From NCBI GenBank assembly GCA_902796465.1, contig CADBPK010000124.1, forward strand, positions 1 through 6,225: a stretch of DNA of 6,225 bases. The letters are read 5' to 3'. Position numbers and translations under genes: made by a program. This stretch comes from an uncultured Erysipelotrichaceae bacterium (GTDB taxonomy: Bacteria; Bacillota_I; Bacilli_A; Erysipelotrichales; Erysipelotrichaceae). Under the pieces are notes generated by a model that searched no databases, was not told where the DNA came from, and worked only from the letters and a program-made list of their open reading frames with translations. Below are positions 1 to 5,549 of the stretch, in pieces. The number at the start of each line of letters is the position of its first letter. Position 1 is the stretch's first letter.

Positions 1-626
1 GAATCCGGTGCGAGTTTATGGCATTCCGCCATCGCCCTTGCCTGCGCCACCAGCATATGATGATTTGCCTGCCACTGATTCTTTTCGGAGCCATACTGCG
101 CACCCTGGAACAGCACCATCATGTTCTGTTCGTTGATGGTCAGGAAATACTTTACCTTCGGACCGTATTCTTTATAACAGACTCTGCAGTATTCCACGAA
201 ATCATCGATGCACTGCCTGCTTGCCCAGCCGCCGTACTTGTCCTGCAGTACCTGCGGCAGATCAAAATGGTACAGGGTAACGACCGGTTCAATGCCGTAC
301 TTCAGACATTCATCGATCACATCATGATAATGTTTTACAGCGACTTCATTGACTTCGCCTGCACCCTGCGGAATGATGCGCGGCCAGGCGATCGAGAAAC
401 GGAACTCCTTGAATCCCATTTCCGCCATCAGGGCAATGTCTTCTTTGAATCTGTGATAATGATCGACACCGTCGTTGAAGTTTGTGGCTCCTTCCGGCAC
501 CGGTGCCGTATCAGATACTGACAATGTTCTTCCCTCTTCCAGATATGCACCTTCACACTGATAGGCACTGGAAGAAGCGCCCCAGAGGAATCCCTCCGGG
601 AATGGTTTCAGATGATTATAATCCAT
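1..626 (-). CDS. Glycoside hydrolase family 1, probable 6-phospho-beta-glucosidase (N-terminal 208 codons, cut by window edge)
   Basis: Begins MDYNHLKPFPEGFLWGAS and continues off the left edge; family members are about 470 residues, so under half is present. The GH1 N-terminal signature (FLWG, then SSAYQCEG) lies at residues 13-26. The acid/base glutamate is E166 in TINEQN, and HFDLPQ at 120-125 is the usual strand-4 motif. GH1 enzymes are retaining beta-glycosidases with a TIM-barrel fold. The GRTLSVSDT stretch after the signature resembles PTS-linked 6-phospho-beta-glucosidases, which cleave phosphorylated cellobiose or aryl-glucosides in the cytoplasm. The phosphate-binding residues and the ENG nucleophile are outside the window, so phospho-specificity is inferred. 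The start is fixed by AGAAGGAGA seven bases upstream. The gene stands 33 bases behind the terminator of the upstream operon, so it is probably a separate unit. Confidence 0.93.
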   Translation of the reverse strand, partial: MDYNHLKPFPEGFLWGASSSAYQCEGAYLEEGRTLSVSDTAPVPEGATNFNDGVDHYHRFKEDIALMAEMGFKEFRFSIAWPRIIPQGAGEVNEVAVKHYHDVIDECLKYGIEPVVTLYHFDLPQVLQDKYGGWASRQCIDDFVEYCRVCYKEYGPKVKYFLTINEQNMMVLFQGAQYGSEKNQWQANHHMLVAQARAMAECHKLAPD

Positions 627-658
627 ACAAATCTCCTTCTATATGCATATTCTAACAT
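627..658 (-). promoter_or_regulatory. Leader of the GH1 gene with possible -10 element
   Basis: Only about 32 bases separate the preceding terminator from the GH1 start codon. On the minus strand this stretch holds TAGAAT, a fair -10 candidate, then the palindrome ATATGCATAT and a strong AGAAGGAGA ribosome binding site. No good -35 sits 16-18 bases upstream of TAGAAT, because that position falls inside the terminator hairpin. Either the promoter is weak or activator-dependent and overlaps the terminator, or the gene relies on read-through. Low confidence as a promoter; the ribosome binding site is clear. Confidence 0.3.
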
Positions 659-687
659 GGAAAAGAAAAATGCGGTTTTCCCGCATT
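659..687 (-). terminator. Rho-independent terminator of the GntR-ABC-wHTH operon
   Basis: Read on the minus strand: a 7-base-pair stem AATGCGG / CCGCATT with a 5-base GAAAA loop, followed directly by a T-rich tract (TTTCTTTTC). It starts 3 bases after the TAG stop of the winged-helix gene, as expected for the end of that transcript. On the plus strand the stem is preceded by an A-rich run and followed by TCTTCT, so it would be much weaker in that direction. Confidence 0.88.
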
Positions 688-690
688 CTT

Positions 691-975
691 CTAGCATACA
701 AACTGATATCCCCTGCCCCAGAACGCCTTGATCAGCTCCGGTCTGGAAGGATCTTTTTCGATCTTTTCCCGGATATGGCGCATATGCACGGAAATGATCA
801 GATGGCAGTCAAACGGCTCCTCATCCCATGCATTCTCATAGATCTCTTCTGCTGTGAATGTCTGGTTCGGATGTTCCATCAGGAATTCCAGAATACCGTA
901 CTCCTTCGGTGTCAGATGACTTTCACGTCCGTTTGACAGAACTCTTTTCTCTTTTTTATTCAATATCGGTTTCAT
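691..975 (-). CDS. Stand-alone OmpR/PhoB-type winged-helix DNA-binding protein (no receiver domain)
   Basis: A 94-residue protein consisting almost entirely of the effector domain of OmpR/PhoB response regulators (Trans_reg_C). Visible in order: the N-terminal beta-hairpin (residues 4-20), LTPKEYGILEFL (21-32), HPNQTFTAEEIYENAW (35-50), the recognition helix around DCHLIISVHMRHIREKIE (56-73), and the wing GRGYQF (87-92). The domain is complete at both ends, but the roughly 120-residue phospho-acceptor domain is absent. It is not a decayed remnant: the ATG lies 1 base after the permease stop with GAGGA 9 bases upstream, and the sequence before it is permease coding DNA. It is the last gene before the terminator. 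Known relatives bind direct repeats as dimers; without a receiver its activity cannot be set by aspartate phosphorylation in cis. Target unknown; the operon or a neighbouring gene is a guess. Confidence 0.88.
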   Translation of the reverse strand: MKPILNKKEKRVLSNGRESHLTPKEYGILEFLMEHPNQTFTAEEIYENAWDEEPFDCHLIISVHMRHIREKIEKDPSRPELIKAFWGRGYQFVC

Positions 976-976
976 C

Positions 977-2455
977 TTATGATTTCCTCATTTCCAGATA
1001 GTCTTCAAGACTCATCGTCGTTTCGTTCCATTCTTCATCATGTGTGATGACCTTTACATCTGCTTTGCGGCTGATCTGCGTCAGTTCATCCTCCGTCAAC
1101 AAAGCAACTGAATAGTATCTGTTGTAATACGGGAAGGATATCTTCTCAATTTCTGAACTCTGATAATTGGAAACGGAAAAGGAAGCACCGCCATCGCCAT
1201 TATATTGGCCATCATCCGTGTAGAAGCTGTCCACAGCCCGCAGCCTGTATTGTTCCAGGGCATCCATCTCCTCTTTATACTCACTGCTCTTTCCTTTCGG
1301 AATTTCCATCAGGAAGGTCACTTCCACAGAATCATTACCGCCGGAATCATAATCATACATTTTGGAAAGATCATTCGGATCTGCAATAACTAAATACTGA
1401 TAATATATTTTATCGTTTGTTCGGACCGGGTTCAGCCTGGCAAGTCCGAAGCCTTTCGTACTCCATGAAACTTTTGCGAGCAGGATCGAAAGCCCCATGG
1501 CACATGCATAGATCAGGACATTCTTCCAGTCCAGCTGGATCTTTCTCTTATAGACGAATGTTGCGATGATGTAGATTACAAACAGCAGGATATAGAACAC
1601 GAGCACATCCCTGATTCCGTTTCTTTCCATCAGGAAGATCATCACACAGGCCATGTAGATATGGATGATAAACGGATAGGCAAAGAATTCATTCGAGATC
1701 TGTTCTGCCCGTTCGGCTTTTCTTTTTACAAAGTGGAACTGCAGGCAAGCATATGCCAGTGCCCCGTATACAGCGAGCAGGATCTCATAAAGCCAGTGGA
1801 ATGCCATTTCTGTTTCCTGCATCAGACCGTTCAGATTCCGGAAGCCCATATACAGCGGGGAAGTCATCATGATGCCGCTGCTGTACGCGCGGATTTCCGT
1901 ATACCCTGCCACTGTATTTGTCATGAAGAACAGATATGCGAGATAGAGAAATGTCGGCAGGAACGCATACGAAGCGATCATAACAATGCCGTCAAATACA
2001 TTGTTCGCAATCAGGAAAAACAGTGTATTGAGCAGAATGATAACCGCAAACAGCAGCGCGTTATGAGCAGCTATGCACAGGTATTTGCCGAAATCCGCCG
2101 CGCCTGTCAGAACAAGGATCAGTAATGTCGTGACCAGGAAATACCCGAATGCCGTTCCGAAGCAGAACAGCAGGTTTGTGTTCAGCTGTTCCTTCCGGGA
2201 TACCGGCAACGCCAGGAACAGATCCGCGCTCTTTTTCCTCTGGATATAGGCAAACTGCAGGACCGGCAGGGCAAAGCACAGCATAACGCTCATGACCGTC
2301 GCGATCATCAGTGAACCGTTAAACAGTTCTTCCCCTGTTCTTGAAAATCCATGTATATACGGTGTCAGCGACATCGCCAGATAGATCACGAAGAAGAAGA
2401 TCAGTGCTATCTTTCTGTTCCGGATCAGATAATTCATGTACTTTTTATTCATCAT
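977..2455 (-). CDS. ABC transporter permease with large C-terminal extracytoplasmic domain
   Basis: A 492-residue membrane protein starting MMNKKYMNYLIRNRK. I see about nine hydrophobic segments, near residues 15-34, 47-71, 95-118, 127-150, 154-178, 220-242, 259-276, 282-302 and 310-328. The loop after the second (SADLFLALPVSRKEQ, 76-90) resembles the cytoplasmic coupling segment of ABC-2-type permeases. Basic clusters at 72-88, 244-249 and 303-311 fit an N-in topology, which places the C-terminal 160 residues outside. That tail is acidic and Tyr/Ser/Gly-rich (DYDSGG at 368-373). The start is taken at 2455: the stretch from 2479 has no ribosome site, while GGGG lies 5-8 bases before the two adjacent ATGs at 2455 and 2452. 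It overlaps the ATPase gene by 11 bases, so coupled translation is likely. It probably pairs with that ATPase as two plus two subunits. Substrate unknown; ytr-like systems respond to cell-wall stress. Confidence 0.85.
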   Translation of the reverse strand: MMNKKYMNYLIRNRKIALIFFFVIYLAMSLTPYIHGFSRTGEELFNGSLMIATVMSVMLCFALPVLQFAYIQRKKSADLFLALPVSRKEQLNTNLLFCFGTAFGYFLVTTLLILVLTGAADFGKYLCIAAHNALLFAVIILLNTLFFLIANNVFDGIVMIASYAFLPTFLYLAYLFFMTNTVAGYTEIRAYSSGIMMTSPLYMGFRNLNGLMQETEMAFHWLYEILLAVYGALAYACLQFHFVKRKAERAEQISNEFFAYPFIIHIYMACVMIFLMERNGIRDVLVFYILLFVIYIIATFVYKRKIQLDWKNVLIYACAMGLSILLAKVSWSTKGFGLARLNPVRTNDKIYYQYLVIADPNDLSKMYDYDSGGNDSVEVTFLMEIPKGKSSEYKEEMDALEQYRLRAVDSFYTDDGQYNGDGGASFSVSNYQSSEIEKISFPYYNRYYSVALLTEDELTQISRKADVKVITHDEEWNETTMSLEDYLEMRKS

Positions 2456-3329
2456 AATTACCCCGGCTTTCCAGTTCATATATAAACAGCTCTTCGAAGT
2501 TTACCGGCAGGACATCCAGCAGGACCGGGTCCATGGCCTGCAGTTTTTCCATGACTTCATCCTCATTCCCGCGGATGACCAGCTGGTATACCCTGCCCTG
2601 TCTGTCATAATGCAGGATATCCAGACCGTCGAATGCGGAGCGTTCTTTTTCTTCACGGAATGCGGCTTGATATTTGTTGATGAGTTCCTTCTTTTCCAGA
2701 AGATCACCGTAACTGACGATCTGTCCGTCCTCCAGGATGCCGAAGGAATCACAGATGTCTTCCAGTTCCTTCAGGTTATGGCTGGAGATGATCACGGAAA
2801 TATTCTCATCTTCGATCAGGTCTGCCAGCGCCTTGCGGAAGCGCAGTCTTACCAGCGGCTCCAGTCCATCATATGCTTCATCCAGCAGGATCAGCTTCGG
2901 ATGGATCGACATCGCGAACAGCAGTGCAATACGCCGCTTCATTCCCTTCGAAAGATTGTTGATGACCATATTCTCTTCGATCTCGAACAGCTTCAGATAC
3001 TTACTGTACGCTTCCTCATCGAAGTCATATACACATTCATACAGCAGTTTGACAGAAGCGACTGTCGAGCCGATCGGGTAATACTGTTCTTCCGAGACAA
3101 ACGCGATATCGCTGTGCGATGACGCATCCCGGAATGTATCCCTGTCATTCAGCAGAATGCTTCCGCCGTCATTTTCATATACGCCTGCGATCAGCCTCAG
3201 CAAGGTGGACTTCCCTGCCCCGTTGACACCGACCAGCCCGAATATGGAACCGTCAGCGATCTCCAGGTTCAGGTCACGCAGGACTTCCTTCTTTCCAAAT
3301 GATTTATAAAGATGTTCGATCTTAAGCAT
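2445..3329 (-). CDS. ABC transporter ATP-binding protein (YtrB-like)
   Basis: A 294-residue ATPase that energises the adjacent permease at the inner face of the membrane. Motifs: Walker A GVNGAGKS (34-41), signature LSKGM (126-130, in place of LSGGQ), Walker B LILLDE (146-151) with catalytic E151, D-loop region YDGLEP (153-158), and switch histidine H184 in SSHNLKELE. The usual Q-loop position reads SEEQYY (79-84), so the glutamine appears shifted or replaced by glutamate. The LSKGM and YDGL forms are common in the GntR-associated YtrB-type branch. Residues after about 225 form a C-terminal extension of the kind seen in exporter-like ATPases. The start at 3329 is set by AAGGAGGT 7-8 bases upstream, inside the end of the GntR gene, giving an 8-base overlap. 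An upstream in-frame ATG at 3365 lacks such a site and precedes the conserved MLKIEHL beginning. Confidence 0.94.
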   Translation of the reverse strand: MLKIEHLYKSFGKKEVLRDLNLEIADGSIFGLVGVNGAGKSTLLRLIAGVYENDGGSILLNDRDTFRDASSHSDIAFVSEEQYYPIGSTVASVKLLYECVYDFDEEAYSKYLKLFEIEENMVINNLSKGMKRRIALLFAMSIHPKLILLDEAYDGLEPLVRLRFRKALADLIEDENISVIISSHNLKELEDICDSFGILEDGQIVSYGDLLEKKELINKYQAAFREEKERSAFDGLDILHYDRQGRVYQLVIRGNEDEVMEKLQAMDPVLLDVLPVNFEELFIYELESRGNYDE

Positions 3330-3684
3330 CTTCATTACCTCCTTCATACAGAATATCCAGGACATCCCGGATCTCTGTTTTCGTGATCCCGCTTTCCTTC
3401 AGAGGCTGCAGTGCCTTCATGATCTCCTCAGCCGGATCAGATGTCTTTCCAATCTCCGCCACATATACGCCTTTTTTTGGCATATTGAATACAAATCCCA
3501 GCCGTTCCAGTTCACTGTATGCCTTGGCAACAGTATTCGGATTGATACCGTTGTCTTTTGCCAGCTGGCGCACCGACGGCAGCCGGTCTCCCGGTGCCAG
3601 CGCGCCGACCGCAATGAACTTCCGGATCTGTTTCTGGATCTGTTCATAGATCGGTTCTTTGCTTTGTAGGTTCAAAAGAAACAT
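3322..3684 (-). CDS. GntR-family transcriptional regulator, YtrA subfamily
   Basis: A 120-residue regulator starting MFLLNLQSKEPIYEQIQKQI. The winged helix-turn-helix spans about residues 10-77, with the family hallmarks GDRLPSVRQLA (32-42), NPNTVAKAYSELERLG (49-63) and the wing KKGVYVA (70-76). The C-terminal part is only about 40 residues, too short for a FadR/HutC ligand domain; this is typical of the YtrA group, which regulates linked ABC transporters. It heads the operon and probably represses it by binding the repeats over its own promoter. The start at 3684 has GGAG 7 bases upstream. The reading frame extends 20 codons further to an ATG at 3744, but that stretch contains the promoter -10 and -35 and the operator-like repeats, so it is not translated. 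In Bacillus YtrA the inducers are cell-wall antibiotics; here the signal is unknown. Confidence 0.93.
   Translation of the reverse strand: MFLLNLQSKEPIYEQIQKQIRKFIAVGALAPGDRLPSVRQLAKDNGINPNTVAKAYSELERLGFVFNMPKKGVYVAEIGKTSDPAEEIMKALQPLKESGITKTEIRDVLDILYEGGNEDA
3337..3344 (-). promoter_or_regulatory. Ribosome binding site deciding the ABC ATPase start
   Basis: AAGGAGGT on the minus strand lies 7 bases from the ATG at 3329 and inside the last codons of the GntR gene. It is a near-perfect anti-16S match and supports the short, 294-residue ATPase over the longer in-frame option. Its position implies that ribosomes finishing GntR pass over the ATPase start. Confidence 0.85.
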
Positions 3685-3693
3685 AGTTCTTCT

Positions 3694-3729
3694 CCAATCT
3701 GTACTATCTGTACTAAGTGTATTATCTGT
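3694..3729 (-). repeat. Four tandem 9-base repeats over the operon promoter, probable operator
   Basis: Read on the minus strand, 36 bases divide into four head-to-tail 9-mers with consensus ACAGATAGT. The copies match it at 8, 7, 9 and 7 of 9 positions, in order of transcription. They cover the -10 box, the expected transcription start and the beginning of the leader, ending at the GntR ribosome binding site. The region also contains a dyad GTAC-N5-GTAC at 3701-3713, which straddles the predicted start. Placement strongly suggests a repressor site, most simply for the GntR protein encoded just downstream; the tandem arrangement could instead suit the OmpR-type protein at the operon end, since that family favours direct repeats. 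Repeat structure is seen directly; the binding protein is inferred. Confidence 0.65.
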
Positions 3730-3744
3730 TTTTGTTCCGGTCAA
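3716..3744 (-). promoter_or_regulatory. Sigma-A-type promoter of the GntR-ABC-wHTH operon
   Basis: On the minus strand: -35 TTGACC (3744-3739, 5 of 6 consensus), a 17-base spacer, and -10 TACACT (3721-3716, 4 of 6). The expected start is near 3709, giving a leader of roughly 25 bases with its ribosome binding site at 3695-3692. The -10 lies inside the tandem 9-base repeats. Confidence 0.72.
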
Positions 3745-3766
3745 TACAGAAAAGTTTAAGATAACC

Positions 3767-3787
3767 TTTCTCCGGGATTCCCTGAAA
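3767..3787. promoter_or_regulatory. Imperfect dyad next to the divergent promoter
   Basis: TTTC and GGGA on the left are mirrored by TCCC and GAAA on the right around a single central T, with a 3-base versus 1-base asymmetry in the arms. It overlaps the -35 of the rightward promoter and lies 22 bases behind the -35 of the leftward one. It could be an operator for the DUF202/EIIB-ROK unit. There is no T-run after it in either direction, so a terminator is unlikely. Confidence 0.3.
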
Positions 3788-3809
3788 CCAAAAATACATA
3801 TGATACAAT
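3782..3809 (+). promoter_or_regulatory. Extended -10 promoter for the DUF202 / EIIB-ROK unit
   Basis: -10 TACAAT (3804-3809, 5 of 6) is preceded by TGA, forming the extended TGN element. A modest -35, CTGAAA (3782-3787), lies 16 bases upstream. Transcription would begin near 3816, leaving a leader of about 20 bases with GGGGA 8 bases before the ATG at 3835. It is divergent from the GntR promoter, and the two -35 boxes are about 40 bases apart. Confidence 0.65.
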
Positions 3810-3834
3810 GACATCAGAAACGGGGAATAATGAT

Positions 3835-4098
3835 ATGGAAAAACTGACACTGCGGGATAAGCTGGCCATGGACCGCACACTGCTGGCAAATGAAAGAACA
3901 TTTCTCGCCTATCTCCGAACATTTATCGGACTGATCGGAACCGGGTTTGCCTTGTGGAAACTCATCGATATTTTCTGGGCACGGGTCGTTTCCGTTTTTC
4001 TTCTTGCGGCAGCTCCTGTCGTGCTCGTCGTCGGCATATTCAGATATGTCAAAACGGAAAAGGAACTGAAGATCATTACCGGCACTGCGGAGGAATAA
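3835..4098 (+). CDS. DUF202 (YidH-like) small membrane protein
   Basis: An 87-residue protein. It carries the DUF202 hallmark around LAMDRTLLANERTFLAYLRT (residues 10-29), an amphipathic cytoplasmic segment leading into two hydrophobic helices at about 28-47 and 51-70, followed by a charged tail. The molecular function of DUF202 is not established; a similar two- or three-helix unit occurs in yeast Vtc proteins. The start at 3835 is supported by GGGGA 8 bases upstream; an in-frame ATG at 3808 lies within the promoter -10 and cannot be used. Four bases separate it from the EIIB-ROK gene, so the two are co-transcribed. It might tether its partner at the membrane, but that is speculation. Confidence 0.88.
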   Translation: MEKLTLRDKLAMDRTLLANERTFLAYLRTFIGLIGTGFALWKLIDIFWARVVSVFLLAAAPVVLVVGIFRYVKTEKELKIITGTAEE

Positions 4099-4102
4099 AT
4101 AC

Positions 4103-5524
4103 ATGAACAGTACAGAATATCTTGCATGGATCCTGGATCAGAAGGAAGATGACTTTCAGATCCGGCAGGAAAATGAAGATACTATTATGATCGAAGACGG
4201 CTGCTGTGAAGGTGCCGTAACGATCTATCATCTGGAAATGGAGATCGCGGAGCTCCGCCTTTCCCGGAAAAGCGACGGCGAAAACATCTTCTTCCTGCAT
4301 TTTGAACTCAAGGATGAGGCACATGCCAAAGGTCTGTTTCAGGAAATGATCACCGCCATGCGGGATCAGAGAAACCGGCAGACAAAGGAGATCCTGTTAA
4401 GCTGCACAAGCGGATTCACAACATCCTTTTTTGCGGAGAAGCTGAATGAGGCAGCCGTACTCCTCTCGGCAGATATGCATTTTCAGGCTGTACCTTTCAG
4501 CCGTCTATACGAAGAAGCGGACAACGCGGACGTGATCCTGCTCGCACCGCAGATCGCCTATGAAGCCAAAAAGGTCACGGAGATCCTGAATGACAAACTC
4601 GTATTGACGATTCCCGCACAGATCTTCGCCTCCTATGACACCGGGGCCATGATCACCCTGATCCTGCAGGAAACGGAAAAGGAAAAGCAGAAAGAAAAAA
4701 GCCGGAAGACTGCCGAAGCGATGCGCTATGTTGAAAACAACGCCTGCATCTTTGTCATAAACATGACCAATGATTTCAGGCGCATCCGCTATGTTTCCAG
4801 ATTATATGTAAAAGGAAAAGGCATTGAGAACGAGGAATTCATCAAGTGTTCCCACACCGTGCAGGATATCCGGGATATTCTGGATATCCGTCTGTGCAGA
4901 CTGCGGAAAAAATACCAGATCGATGCCGTGGCGATCTCTGTGCCGGGCATCCTGTCCGGATCCCGGGGCGTATACCGGGTCAATTACAAGGAACTGGCTG
5001 ACAAGCTTGCCGGGGAATACGGCATTCCGGTCTTTGTCCAGCACAATACTTCCGCTGTGGCATTCGGTTACTATATCATGCAGGACAAATATGACATCGT
5101 CTCCTACCATTCCCAGCCCCGCGGTGCCCGCATCGGCGGCCAGGGCATCGTATACCAGGGAACGCTCCTTTCCGGCAGTCATCATATGGCCGGTGAAGTG
5201 GAAGTCGTCTATCCGCGCTTTTTCCCCGGACAGCCTGAGGAAACACACAGCGCAACCGCGGAAGAGACCATGCAGGCGCTTGTCTGTTTCCTGCTGACCA
5301 ATATCGCCGTTGTCGATCCGCAGGTCATCCTTGTCCGGAGCGAGCTGACGCCGGATATGGATGCGGTCCGGGCAGAGTTAGGCAAATACATGGATCCCAA
5401 CAATATCCCCGACCTGATCTATGTCAGGGATATCACCGAATATGCATGTTTGGGTACCATGCTGTACGGCATATACAAGCTGCAGGAAGCTGCACGGAAA
5501 ACCGCAGATGAAAACCGGCATTAA
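4103..5524 (+). CDS. Fusion protein: unassigned N-terminal domain, PTS EIIB (lactose/cellobiose type), degenerate ROK domain
   Basis: A 473-residue, apparently soluble protein; ATG preceded by GGAGG 9 bases upstream. Residues 1-92 form an alpha/beta region I cannot assign. Residues 95-190 resemble lactose/cellobiose EIIB: a strand ILLSC, phospho-acceptor C101 in CTSGFTTS (compare CSAGMSTS), then ADVILLAPQIAYE (142-154) and a final segment near IPAQIFASYD (170-179). A charged linker (190-205) follows. Residues 212-462 match the ROK fold of sugar kinases and Mlc/NagC repressors: VAISVPGIL (276-284), GIPVFVQHNTSAVAFG (307-322), IGGQGIVYQGTLLSG (344-358), AGEVEV (363-368), VVDPQVILV (403-411). 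Kinase residues are lost: DxGGT reads NMTN (220-223), the NDAN catalytic Asp is N315, and the GH zinc histidine and CxCG cysteines are missing. Sugar-binding E366 is kept. Probably a sensor modulated by PTS phosphorylation and sugar; no DNA-binding domain is evident. Confidence 0.8.
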   Translation: MNSTEYLAWILDQKEDDFQIRQENEDTIMIEDGCCEGAVTIYHLEMEIAELRLSRKSDGENIFFLHFELKDEAHAKGLFQEMITAMRDQRNRQTKEILLSCTSGFTTSFFAEKLNEAAVLLSADMHFQAVPFSRLYEEADNADVILLAPQIAYEAKKVTEILNDKLVLTIPAQIFASYDTGAMITLILQETEKEKQKEKSRKTAEAMRYVENNACIFVINMTNDFRRIRYVSRLYVKGKGIENEEFIKCSHTVQDIRDILDIRLCRLRKKYQIDAVAISVPGILSGSRGVYRVNYKELADKLAGEYGIPVFVQHNTSAVAFGYYIMQDKYDIVSYHSQPRGARIGGQGIVYQGTLLSGSHHMAGEVEVVYPRFFPGQPEETHSATAEETMQALVCFLLTNIAVVDPQVILVRSELTPDMDAVRAELGKYMDPNNIPDLIYVRDITEYACLGTMLYGIYKLQEAARKTADENRH

Positions 5525-5537
5525 CAGCCGGGTTTTT
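5511..5537. terminator. Bidirectional rho-independent terminator between convergent genes
   Basis: A stem ACCGGC / GCCGG(G)T with a 7-base ATTAACA loop is flanked by AAAA on the left and TTTTT on the right. The right arm carries one bulged G. It works for the EIIB-ROK transcript on the plus strand and, read on the minus strand, ends the peroxidase transcript with a TTTTC run. The TAA stop of the EIIB-ROK gene (5522-5524) lies within the loop. Confidence 0.8.
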
Positions 5538-5549
5538 GATTGTCTGTTT

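Noticed and set aside
18..521. A 167-codon plus-strand open frame
   Set aside because: It lies opposite the GH1 gene, whose minus-strand frame carries clear family motifs; no ribosome site or recognisable protein on the plus strand.
691..975. Winged-helix gene as a truncated response regulator pseudogene
   Set aside because: The effector domain is whole, its start has a ribosome site, and the DNA before it is intact permease coding sequence with no receiver remnant.
2436..3122. A 228-codon plus-strand open frame
   Set aside because: Antisense shadow of the ABC ATPase; the minus frame has Walker A, signature and Walker B.
3685..3744. Twenty-codon N-terminal extension of the GntR protein
   Set aside because: It would place the start codon on the promoter -35 and translate the operator repeats; the start at 3684 has a proper ribosome site and fits the family.
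3694..3744. Bacillus YtrA operator (AGTGTA, 13 bases, TACACT)
   Set aside because: Only one half-site is present, in the -10; the base stretch 13 away on either side does not match.
4864..4891. Three near-copies of GGATATCC in a row
   Set aside because: They encode the DIRDILDIR helix of the EIIB-ROK protein and are best explained by repeated residues, not a DNA site.
4802..5297. Overlapping open frames of about 150 codons on both strands
   Set aside because: Shadows of the EIIB-ROK gene, which runs unbroken through the region with family motifs.
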